Assembly (NCBI RefSeq): GCF_001426885.1
Contig: NZ_LMFP01000003.1
Span: 1 to 64,000 of the forward strand
Reading direction: 5' to 3'
DNA from: Pelomonas sp. Root1444
GTDB lineage: Bacteria > Pseudomonadota > Gammaproteobacteria > Burkholderiales > Burkholderiaceae_C
DNA length: 64,000 bases
Positions 56,826 through 64,000 of this stretch are shown piece after piece. The notes under the pieces were generated by a model. That model made no database searches and was not told where the DNA came from. It saw only the letters and a program-made list of their open reading frames with translations. Both the position numbers and the translations under genes were made by a program. Each line of letters opens with the position of its first letter. Position 1 is the first letter of the stretch.

Positions 56826-59310
56826 CAACAGCGCCTCTGGCAGCGCGTCGAACGCTTCCCGCACCACCCGCCCGCGTGTCGCGCGCCCGCACTTCTGGGC
56901 TCAGGCACGCAAGGAGAACCCCCTCGGCGCCTTCATCCCGTTCTCGTCGCTGGTCAGCGCCCATGACGTGATCACGAGGGGCGGTGACTACCTGCGGGTC
57001 TGGCGCCTCAATGGTGTGACCTTTGAGAGCGTCGACGAGCACCGCATCGCGGAACGCCATGAGGCGCTATGCAGCCTGCTGCGCAACCTCGCTGGCGGCC
57101 AGTGGTCGGTGTGGACACACCGCCTGCACCGCTTCGTCACCGACCGCCTACAGGATCCAGAGCAGCCGGGGTTCGCGCGTGACCTGTCGTGCGCCTACCA
57201 AGCCAAGCTTGGGGAGCGGCAAATGATGAGCAACGAGCTCTACCTGACGCTCGTCTACCGACCAAATGCCTCCGGCGTCGCTCGCGCCTTGCAACCTCGC
57301 CAGCGCACCCGTACGACCATCGCCGAGGGGCAAGAGGATGCGCTCCGCGTCCTGGATGAGCGTTCCGCGCTCGTATCCCGGGTGTTGCGGGGCTTTGGCC
57401 CGCGGCTTCTGGGCACGCGCAAATACAAGGGTCGCACCTACTCCGAAGTGGCCGAGTTCCTGGGCTACCTGGTCAACGGCACCTGGCGGCCCATCCCCTG
57501 CACGGCCGGACCGCTCTATCGGATCTTGCCTAACGCCCGTCTGTCCTTTGGCGGGGACAAGCTGGAGCTGCGCCAAGGCGACCGGCGCCGCAGCGCGGCC
57601 CTCGTTGACATCAAGGAGTACGCGGACGCTGTGGAGCCCGGCGTGTTGAACGCCCTGCTCTACGAGGACAGCGAGTTCATCGAGACGCAGAGCTTCTCGA
57701 TCCTGCCAAGGCGCCAAGCCGTGCGAGCCCTTGAACTCCAGCGTGATCAGCTCATTGCGAGTGACGACGTTGTGATCACCCAGATCGCGGACATGGACAC
57801 GGCACTCAACGAGCTGGGCGACGGTCAGTTCTGCATGGGCGAGTACCACTACACCCTCATGGTGTTTGGCAGCGACGCGACCGATGCCGGTCGTCGTGCC
57901 GCCCGGGTGATTGGAGCCGTCGGAGAGTCGTCGAGCCTGCAGATGGCGCCGGTCGACCTGGTCGCCGACGCAGCCTGGTTCGCCCAGATGCCAGGCAATT
58001 GGAAATGGCGACCACGGGACGCCAGACTCTCGTCGCGGGCCTTCGCTGCGCTGGCCAGCGCTCACAACTTCGCCAGTGGCAAACGCGATGGCAATCCGTG
58101 GGGCGAGGCCCTGGCACTCCTGCGCACGCCGTCGGGCCAGCCGTTTTACCTGAACCTGCACAGCAGTCCTGAAGACCGGGACTCTGAGGACGAGAAGCTC
58201 CCGGGCAACACGCTGCTGATCGGCTCCACCGGCGTGGGCAAGACCACACTGGAAATGTTCCTGCTGACGCTCACCCGCAAATGGCAGCCGGCGCCGCGCC
58301 TGGTGCTCTTCGACCTGGACCGAGGCTGCGAGATCGCCCTGCGTGCCCTTGGCGGCAGCTACTTCACCCTGGAAGCGGGCAAACCCACCGGTTGCAACCC
58401 GCTGCAATGGGAGCCGACACCGTCGCGTGTCCAGTTCTGGGACCGGTTGGTCAGAACCTTGGTCACCACGCCAGCCATGCCCCTCATGCCGGTCGACGAG
58501 CGCGCCATCGCCCACGCCGTACAGGCTGTCGCGATGATGCCCAAAGCGCTCAGGCGGCTGTCGGCCGTCCGCCAAAACCTACCGAAGGCCGGCGAGAACA
58601 GCCTGTTCGAGCGGCTCGGCCGCTGGTGCGACGGCGGTCCGCTGGGTTGGGTGTTCGACCAAGCGCACGACCGGCTGCAACACCTGAGCGCAGCGCAGGT
58701 GATCGGATTCGATACGACCGAGTTTCTGGACCTGCCCGAGGTGCGCACACCGGTCATGATGTACCTCCTGCAAGTCATGCAGGAACTGGTCGACGGCCAG
58801 CGCCTGATCTACGTGATCTCCGAGTTCTGGAAGGCGCTCGACCACGAGGTCTTCAGCGAGTTTGCCAAGAAGACGCAGAAAACGATCCGCAAGCAGAACG
58901 GCCTGGGCGTTTTTGACACCCAGAGCCCGTCGGATGTGCTGAACCACCCCATCGGCCGCACGATGGTCGAGCAAAGCGTCACCAAGATCTTCCTGGCAAA
59001 CCCGGAAGCAGTTCGCGAGGAATACATGGACGGCTTCGGGCTGACCGGTGCTGAGTTTGAGATCGTGCGCGGCCTCAGCGCCCAGGGCGGGCGGCGCTTT
59101 CTGGTCAAGCAGGGCCACGCCAGCGCCATCTGCGAACTGGACCTGGCCGGCCTGGAAGACTTCATCACCGTTCTGTCGGCCACCACCGACAACGTCGCGC
59201 TGCTCGACTCCCTGCGTGAACGGCACGGCAACGATCCGTTTCAATGGCTTCCCGAGCTTCAGAGGCAAGTGAAAGATCACGGCTCCCGTAACCCAAAGAG
59301 AGCAGCATGA
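56809..59310 (+). CDS. virB4: VirB4/TrbE ATPase of the type IV secretion system
   Basis: The ATG at 56809 (MLGTSDNSASG), preceded by GGGGAG, is preferred over an earlier in-frame ATG because it gives a short overlap with virB3; the product has 833 residues. The CagE/TrbE domain is N-terminal. The Walker A motif GSTGVGKTT is at residues 472-480. The Walker B region reads LIYVISEFWKAL; Ser671 stands where most homologues have Asp, followed by the conserved Glu672. The motor powers pilus assembly and transfer at the inner membrane. Its stop overlaps the next gene by four bases. Confidence 0.95.
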   Translation: MLGTSDNSASGSASNASRTTRPRVARPHFWAQARKENPLGAFIPFSSLVSAHDVITRGGDYLRVWRLNGVTFESVDEHRIAERHEALCSLLRNLAGGQWSVWTHRLHRFVTDRLQDPEQPGFARDLSCAYQAKLGERQMMSNELYLTLVYRPNASGVARALQPRQRTRTTIAEGQEDALRVLDERSALVSRVLRGFGPRLLGTRKYKGRTYSEVAEFLGYLVNGTWRPIPCTAGPLYRILPNARLSFGGDKLELRQGDRRRSAALVDIKEYADAVEPGVLNALLYEDSEFIETQSFSILPRRQAVRALELQRDQLIASDDVVITQIADMDTALNELGDGQFCMGEYHYTLMVFGSDATDAGRRAARVIGAVGESSSLQMAPVDLVADAAWFAQMPGNWKWRPRDARLSSRAFAALASAHNFASGKRDGNPWGEALALLRTPSGQPFYLNLHSSPEDRDSEDEKLPGNTLLIGSTGVGKTTLEMFLLTLTRKWQPAPRLVLFDLDRGCEIALRALGGSYFTLEAGKPTGCNPLQWEPTPSRVQFWDRLVRTLVTTPAMPLMPVDERAIAHAVQAVAMMPKALRRLSAVRQNLPKAGENSLFERLGRWCDGGPLGWVFDQAHDRLQHLSAAQVIGFDTTEFLDLPEVRTPVMMYLLQVMQELVDGQRLIYVISEFWKALDHEVFSEFAKKTQKTIRKQNGLGVFDTQSPSDVLNHPIGRTMVEQSVTKIFLANPEAVREEYMDGFGLTGAEFEIVRGLSAQGGRRFLVKQGHASAICELDLAGLEDFITVLSATTDNVALLDSLRERHGNDPFQWLPELQRQVKDHGSRNPKRAA

Positions 59311-59714
59311 ACCGCCTGACCTACCTGATCAACTCAGTGACGCTTGTGCTGATCGCCGGCGCCGCAGACGCCCAGTTCGTCAAGGGCAACGAGGCCGTCA
59401 GGTTCCTGCCGGACGGCACCAAAACGATTGAGACGCCGCCGCTTCCGTCCGCCACGCTTGGAACGCCATGCCCCGCGAAAAACCCAGCTTGCACCGCCAG
59501 CGGCTGGCGGATGGTTGAAACGGCCGAAGGCCTTCTGGAGTGCACGGAAATCTATGCGCGTCCGGGAACATGCCGACCTTCAACTTACGGCACCGAGAAA
59601 CGGCCTCGCCTTTGGATAGTGAAGCTCAAGGGCGCCTGGATGCAATGCGAGCTCCCAGATGTCTTGAGCAAATGCGTCAGCACCAAAGCCCTCCCTAACG
59701 CCACCATTCAGTAG
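59307..59714 (+). CDS. Small exported Cys-containing protein in the T4SS operon
   Basis: This 135-residue protein has a signal peptide (YLINSVTLVLIAGAADAQ) and six Cys in the mature part (CPAKNPACTASGW, ECTEIYARPGTC, QCELPDVLSKC). It overlaps virB4 by four bases and precedes virB6, the place where VirB7 or entry-exclusion proteins often lie. There is no lipobox, so a VirB7 role is unlikely. Function unknown. Confidence 0.7.
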   Translation: MNRLTYLINSVTLVLIAGAADAQFVKGNEAVRFLPDGTKTIETPPLPSATLGTPCPAKNPACTASGWRMVETAEGLLECTEIYARPGTCRPSTYGTEKRPRLWIVKLKGAWMQCELPDVLSKCVSTKALPNATIQ

Positions 59715-59727
59715 ATGAGGTGCAGCG

Positions 59728-60819
59728 ATGTTCACATGGGTTGGATCCCAATTTGAGAACGTTCTGGACACCTACTGTCTCGGGGTGGTCTCGAGATTAA
59801 TGGGAGCGCTGGCGCCGATTGCATTGGCGACCCTAACCCTCTGGGTTGCGCTTTACGGATGGGCAGTTCTTCGGAACGAGGTGTCGGACACCGTGCCGAC
59901 CTTCATGTGGAAGGCTTTCAAGATTGGGCTTGTACTCGCGCTCTCTTTGGAGTCCGGTCTCTACATCACCAATATCGCTGACACGGCGAACGCGCTTGCA
60001 ACGGGCGTCGCCACGACATTCCTTCCGTCAACTGCGGGCACAACGATGATCACCAGCCCGTACGCGATTCTTGACGCCTTCAACGACAAGGCTAGTCAGC
60101 TGGTCGTCGATCTGCTGAAGGAAGCTGGCATCACGCGCCTGGATCTACTGTTCGCAGCGGTCGTGACCGCCTTTGCAAACGTCGTATTCCTTTGCATCGC
60201 ACTTTTCGTTGTCACGCTCTCCAAGGTCTTTCTCACCTTCGTGATTGCGATCGGTCCGGTTTTTGTTCTCGCGTTGGCATGGAGGCCCACAGCCCGCTTC
60301 TTCGACAGCTGGCTCTCGGTGCTGTTGAACGCGGTCGTACTCACTTGGTTCGCCTTCTTTGCGCTCGGCCTCAGTGCCTATATGGGTGGCACCCTTGTCC
60401 AGACGATTCAGGATCAAGGCGGTTTTGTCGGCCCGACGTTCAACCCGGTGGCCGAGTCATTGAAGTACTGCATCGTCATGATTTTGATGTCCATCATCTG
60501 CTTCCAGGCCCCCAGCCTTGCTTCCGCGCTCACCGGCGGCGCCGCTATTCAGCAGGGAATTCAGATGATCCAGAACGTCATGATGGTCTCGGGTCTGCGT
60601 TCGCGGTCGGGCCCCAGTTCCAGCGGAGCAACCGCTGGCGGCACGGTTCGAGCCGGCACCGGCGTGTCGTACGCCGCCGGCCGAGCGGCGGGAGCGGCGG
60701 GAGCGGCTGTGTCCGCCGCGCGCGGCGTCGCGTCCGGTGCGCGGGCCCCTGCACGCGACGGAACCGAGGCCAGTCGAGTTCCTTCCTACAACCTCGCCGC
60801 CATGCGCGATCAGTCGTGA
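59728..60819 (+). CDS. virB6: VirB6/TrbL polytopic channel protein
   Basis: This 363-residue protein has about six membrane helices (LMGALAPIALATLTLWVALYGWAVL, AFKIGLVLALSLESGLYITN, LLFAAVVTAFANVVFLCIALFVVTLSKVFLTFVIAIGPVFVLALAW, WLSVLLNAVVLTWFAFFALGLSAY, SLKYCIVMILMSIICF). The central amphipathic/hydrophobic block is typical of VirB6. The C-terminus is an Ala/Gly/Ser/Arg-rich tail. It forms part of the inner-membrane channel. Confidence 0.92.
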   Translation: MFTWVGSQFENVLDTYCLGVVSRLMGALAPIALATLTLWVALYGWAVLRNEVSDTVPTFMWKAFKIGLVLALSLESGLYITNIADTANALATGVATTFLPSTAGTTMITSPYAILDAFNDKASQLVVDLLKEAGITRLDLLFAAVVTAFANVVFLCIALFVVTLSKVFLTFVIAIGPVFVLALAWRPTARFFDSWLSVLLNAVVLTWFAFFALGLSAYMGGTLVQTIQDQGGFVGPTFNPVAESLKYCIVMILMSIICFQAPSLASALTGGAAIQQGIQMIQNVMMVSGLRSRSGPSSSGATAGGTVRAGTGVSYAAGRAAGAAGAAVSAARGVASGARAPARDGTEASRVPSYNLAAMRDQS

Positions 60820-60845
60820 CCGGCTGATTAATCAGGAGTGAAATC

Positions 60846-61541
60846 ATGAATCTACGTCTCAAACTCACTGCGGCCGCATTGATTGCGTGCGGCTCCAACG
60901 GCGCCCAAGCCAGCGGCATCCCGGTGATTGACGTTGCCAACCTGGTACAGACCATCCAGCAGGTGCTCAACGACATCACGGAGATCAACAACCAAGTTCA
61001 ACTAATCAGCCAGCTTCAGGCGCAATTGAACAGCGTCAACGGCGTGCGCAATCTTGGCAACGTATTCAACAGCCCTGCGTTGATGAACTACGTGCCATCG
61101 GAAGCTTTCATACAGCTGAATGCGGTCGCCGCCGCCGGTTATGCAGGCCTCGGCTCCACGGGCAAGTCGTTGCGCGACGCCGCGATGATCTACAACTGCA
61201 TGGACCTAACGGGCGTCGCGCGCACACGCTGCCAGGCCACGCTTGCTCAGCCTTACGAACACAAGGGCCTGCTCCAGGACGCCATGACAGCGGCGTCCGG
61301 ACGACTCGCCCAGATCCAGGCGTTGATGGGACAGATCAACGCCACCACCGACCAAAAGTCGGTGCAGGAGATTCAAGCCCGTATCGGCGCGGAGAACGCG
61401 CTGCTGGCGCACGAGATGTCGCAACTGCAGATGCTGCAAAGCATGGCTGAGAACGAAGACCGCATCGCCCGCTCGCGAGACAGGGAGCGTCAGTACGAAG
61501 GACTGACCCGCGCAGGCAAGGTTGCTTCCTACCTGCACTGA
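60846..61541 (+). CDS. virB5: VirB5/TrbJ-type pilus-tip protein
   Basis: This 231-residue exported protein has a signal (LKLTAAALIACGSNGAQAS), then the VirB5/TrbJ pattern GIPVIDVANLVQTIQQVLNDITEINNQVQLISQLQAQLNS and long helices (NATTDQKSVQEIQARIGAENALLAHEMSQLQMLQSMAENEDRIARSRDRER). It is placed after virB6, an order different from the A. tumefaciens virB operon but common in Trb-like systems. It is probably a pilus-tip adhesin or assembly factor. Confidence 0.92.
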   Translation: MNLRLKLTAAALIACGSNGAQASGIPVIDVANLVQTIQQVLNDITEINNQVQLISQLQAQLNSVNGVRNLGNVFNSPALMNYVPSEAFIQLNAVAAAGYAGLGSTGKSLRDAAMIYNCMDLTGVARTRCQATLAQPYEHKGLLQDAMTAASGRLAQIQALMGQINATTDQKSVQEIQARIGAENALLAHEMSQLQMLQSMAENEDRIARSRDRERQYEGLTRAGKVASYLH

Positions 61542-61578
61542 CGCGCAAGCCCAAGCGCTTCCATCGACGAGGTACCTC

Positions 61579-62352
61579 ATGAACGCTGACCTGATGCCAG
61601 GTAAAGCCACTGCATTGCCTGATCGCTCCCAGGACGATCCCGTCGCCGATCAGCCCATCGCAACATGGTGCGCCAGCAAGGAATGGGAGGTGGACCGGGC
61701 GGAGATGCTCGAACGCTCCGAACGGCGAGCCTGGATGGTGGCTGCGGCAGGCATGGCGACCGGACTGATCGGGATCGCTGCGGTCTTTGTCCAAGGGCCG
61801 CTACGCCGCATCGTCGAGATTCCCATCGTGGTTGACAAGGTCACGGGAGAAGCGACCGTCCAGCAGCGGCTCAGCGTCGAAACCGTCCCACCCATGGAGG
61901 CGCTGGACAAGCACAACCTCGCCGCCTTTGTTCGCGCACGCGAAGGCTACAACTGGATGTTCCTGCAAAGGGACTTCGACCAGGTCGCGCGCATGGCCGT
62001 GCCTGCGGTGTTCGGCGACTACGACCGCCAGTTCGAAGGCCCGGATGCCCTGCATAAGAAGCTCGCAGGCGCGGAAGACTGGCGCATCAACATCGTCGGC
62101 GTCCGCCTCGCCGCCACAGCACGACGGGGAAACGGAGGCGAGGCTACTGTGACGTACGACAAGGTTGTGCGACATACGGACCGAAGCCTTCCGGAGGTCA
62201 AGGCAAGGCACGTCGCCACCGTCGTCTACCAGTACCAACCCAAGGTCCTCGCCAAGGAGAAGGATCGGCTGGAGAACCCCTTCGGGTTTGTCGTCACGGC
62301 CTACCGGTCGGATCCGGAGATCAACACGGCGGTCCAGGAGAGCAAACCATGA
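61579..62352 (+). CDS. virB8: VirB8 bitopic assembly protein
   Basis: Starting at MNADLMPGKATALPD (61579) the 257-residue protein has a cytoplasmic N-terminus, one membrane segment (WMVAAAGMATGLIGIAAVFV) and a periplasmic NTF2-like domain (RIVEIPIVVDKVTGEATVQQRLSVETVPPMEALDKHNLAAFVRAREGYNWMFLQRDFDQVARMAVP ... RHVATVVYQYQP). EGYN and FVVTAY are family features. It nucleates the channel. Its stop overlaps virB9. Confidence 0.95.
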   Translation: MNADLMPGKATALPDRSQDDPVADQPIATWCASKEWEVDRAEMLERSERRAWMVAAAGMATGLIGIAAVFVQGPLRRIVEIPIVVDKVTGEATVQQRLSVETVPPMEALDKHNLAAFVRAREGYNWMFLQRDFDQVARMAVPAVFGDYDRQFEGPDALHKKLAGAEDWRINIVGVRLAATARRGNGGEATVTYDKVVRHTDRSLPEVKARHVATVVYQYQPKVLAKEKDRLENPFGFVVTAYRSDPEINTAVQESKP

Positions 62353-63251
62353 GGTTCCTGGTCAGCCTCACCGCGGCGCTTGCATTGACGATGGCGGCAA
62401 GAACGGGAGCCTCCTCTGTCCCCGGCGATCCGCGCTTGCGTGAGGTCGTCTACGACCCGAAGGCCGTCGTCAGCGTTCCGGTCAAACGCGGGGTCGTGAC
62501 CTTGGTGGTTCTGGGCGACGACGAAGCTATCACCGAGGTGGCCTCGGGCATGGGTGCGGACTGCGCCAGGGCGGATGCCGTGTGGTGCGTGGCCGCGCAG
62601 CCGGGGGGCCGGACCGTCTTCGTCAAGCCCAAGACTTCGGCCGGTGCACCGAACAACCTTGCCGTCGTCACCGACCAGCGGATCCACAACCTGCGCTTCG
62701 TCGTCTTGGCCGACGGCGACGCCAAGTCGCCGGTGTACCGCCTCACCGTCAAGCCGCCACAGGCGCCCGATCCGCAGCGTGTCGCCCTGCGGCGTCCCGT
62801 CTTGCCAGACCTGCCGCCTCTGCCGGTTGAGCCTGCCCCGGAGCAAGTTGTCGCAGAGCGCCTCCTGGCCAAGCCGAAGGTCAAGAACACACAGTACTCG
62901 CTGTCGGAAGGACGCGACTCCCAGGACATCTCGCCGACGCTGGTCTTCGACGACGGTCGGTTCACCTACCTTCGCTTTCCAGGCAACCGCGAGGTACCGG
63001 CCGTCTTCCACGTTCTCGGGGACGGCACGGAAACGCTGGTGAACACCCGCATGGAGGACGACCTCCTGGTGGTGGACCGCGTCACCCGACGGCTGATCCT
63101 GCGCGCTGGCTCGGCTGTGGTGGGCCTTTGGAATGAGGCGTTTGACCTGGAAGGGCTACCGCCCGCCAACGGCACGACCGTGCCGGGCGTCCAGCGGGTG
63201 CTCAAGCCTCGGGGCGCCGCCGCCCAGTCCTCTACGGGAGCAGCGCCATGA
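62349..63251 (+). CDS. virB9: VirB9/TrbG outer-membrane complex protein
   Basis: This 300-residue exported protein has a signal (FLVSLTAALALTMAARTGASS), an N-terminal domain (DPRLREVVYDPKAVVSVPVKRGVVTLVVLGDDEAI) and a C-terminal beta domain (ISPTLVFDDGRFTYLRFPGNREVPAVFHVLGDGTETLVNTRMEDDLLVVDRVTRRLILRAGSAVVGLWNEAFD), which is the VirB7/VirB10-binding part. It is overlapped at both ends by four bases (ATGA). Confidence 0.95.
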   Translation: MRFLVSLTAALALTMAARTGASSVPGDPRLREVVYDPKAVVSVPVKRGVVTLVVLGDDEAITEVASGMGADCARADAVWCVAAQPGGRTVFVKPKTSAGAPNNLAVVTDQRIHNLRFVVLADGDAKSPVYRLTVKPPQAPDPQRVALRRPVLPDLPPLPVEPAPEQVVAERLLAKPKVKNTQYSLSEGRDSQDISPTLVFDDGRFTYLRFPGNREVPAVFHVLGDGTETLVNTRMEDDLLVVDRVTRRLILRAGSAVVGLWNEAFDLEGLPPANGTTVPGVQRVLKPRGAAAQSSTGAAP

Positions 63252-64000
63252 GCAAGAACTCGGAGAACCAGCCATTTGATGGTGCAGACGACAACGGCGG
63301 GGATCCGCCGGACGACACGCTGAGCCCGCTGCCCGGCGAGTTCGGCATTCCCAACGTCGCTGCGCAACGCCGCATCGAGGTTTCCAAGAAGGGGCTCGTG
63401 GCTGTTGCCCTGCTCGCGGGAAGCATTGTCGCCGTCTCGGCGTTCGGCATCCAGCGCTTCGCCGCCAGCGGCAAGAGGGTCGAGAACGAAGACAGCAAGC
63501 CGGCGCGCGACAAACCCATTTCTGCTGGCGCCGAACCACGGAGTCTGGAGGTGTCCGCCACACCTGCATCGGCCTCGGAGAATGCTGCGAGGGTCAGAAT
63601 CCCTGCCATCACCGCCACAGCCGAAGAGATCGGGGAGCCCATCGGCATTCGACGCAGCCGGTCCAGCACGGCTCCCGGCCAGGACAGCAGGGACGACAAG
63701 CGCATCTCGCCGGAAGACGCGCCGGTTCTCCTGCTCAGCACCCGCGCGGCAGGTCTGTCAGCCCACGGACGGCCCATCCGAACGCCGGCGACGCCCTCGG
63801 TGTCGGGGACGACGGATGACGCCGACTCGGACACAGCGGACGTCTCGAATCCAGCTGATCCCATGGCAGCAACCTCGCGCAATCTGAAGGGGTATCAACG
63901 CCAGCTGCAGGGCCTGCTCGACAATCTGACCAAGACGACCGCGATGGCGTCCGGTGGCGCCGCTCCTGCCGCTTCGCCGTTGGTCCCGCCCGCACCGCCG
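63248..64000 (+). CDS. virB10: VirB10/TrbI channel protein (cut by the window end)
   Basis: At least 251 residues are visible. The N-terminus (MSKNSENQPFDGADDNGGDPPDD) is cytoplasmic, followed by one membrane segment (LVAVALLAGSIVAVSAFGIQRFA) and a Pro/Ser-rich periplasmic linker, the layout of VirB10. The start overlaps virB9 by four bases. The conserved C-terminal barrel lies beyond the window. No virB11 or virD4 is visible in this window. Confidence 0.92.
   Translation, partial: MSKNSENQPFDGADDNGGDPPDDTLSPLPGEFGIPNVAAQRRIEVSKKGLVAVALLAGSIVAVSAFGIQRFAASGKRVENEDSKPARDKPISAGAEPRSLEVSATPASASENAARVRIPAITATAEEIGEPIGIRRSRSSTAPGQDSRDDKRISPEDAPVLLLSTRAAGLSAHGRPIRTPATPSVSGTTDDADSDTADVSNPADPMAATSRNLKGYQRQLQGLLDNLTKTTAMASGGAAPAASPLVPPAPP

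Noticed and set aside
57148-58575. 475-codon minus-strand frame
   Set aside because: Antisense of virB4 with no recognisable motif.
1-64000. CRISPR arrays, tRNA and rRNA genes
   Set aside because: I saw no regularly spaced direct repeats with unique spacers and no cloverleaf or rRNA sequence; short RNA genes could still have been missed by eye.

Overview
The window looks like a high-GC beta-proteobacterium of the order Burkholderiales, probably near the Rubrivivax/Leptothrix/Ideonella group. This rests on base composition, on the family types present (H-NS, DUF2917, IS407-group IS3 elements, LysR/MFS neighbourhoods) and on a lasso peptide precursor that resembles one I remember from Rubrivivax. 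The taxonomic placement is inference. Most of the window is accessory DNA.

1-17 kb, mostly minus strand. A compact operon (10.6 to 1.3 kb) encodes a type II secretion / type IV pilus-like machine: PilO- and PilP-like proteins, a lipoprotein secretin with a cohesin-like C-terminus, four pseudopilins, GspF, GspE and PilM/PilN-like proteins. Just upstream in the same direction lies a second operon: an exported Ig/YD-repeat protein, two exported RHS proteins and a small exported protein. The last RHS protein ends in a 119-residue domain with a Cys/His/Asp arrangement like the BPSL0067 (NlpC/P60-like) family. The small exported protein overlaps it by four bases and looks like the STY0301 family. 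I read this as a Sec-exported, probably peptidoglycan-targeting polymorphic toxin with a periplasmic immunity protein, possibly exported by the adjacent machine.

17-25 kb is a cassette-like island. It holds two near-identical core-only tyrosine recombinases, a ParDE-like toxin-antitoxin pair, zinc-ribbon membrane proteins, a hydrolase, H-NS, a complete IS407-group element with its 4-bp target duplication, and a diverged non-coding repeat family between the genes.

25-33 kb is a small metabolic/transport region: two LysR regulators, two MFS exporters, cupin, ABM-type and SnoaL-like proteins, a CmcJ/NvfI-type oxidoreductase, and an HCCA-isomerase-like gene with an apparent frameshift in a G5 run. 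33-35 kb holds an AlpA-like regulator and a degenerate REP-transposase-like gene.

35-49 kb is a complete lasso peptide locus: precursor, attenuator-like hairpin, fused B protein, cyclase and ABC exporter on the plus strand; then, convergently, an isopeptide-hydrolase-type S9 peptidase, a TonB receptor with an STN signalling domain, FecR and an ECF sigma factor; then a LuxR-type regulator. The predicted core (Gly1 to Glu9 ring) is rubrivinodin-like. The locus can make, export, re-import, sense and degrade the peptide.

49-54 kb holds a hydrolase/membrane protein/hydrolase operon and a second ECF sigma/FecR pair with no receptor. 54.4-64 kb holds a VirB/Trb-type type IV secretion operon (TrbM, VirB1-VirB10, cut by the window end). 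It is preceded by a C-protein-like XRE regulator and two copies of a sequence resembling restriction-modification C-boxes, which is an unusual setting for that regulatory circuit.
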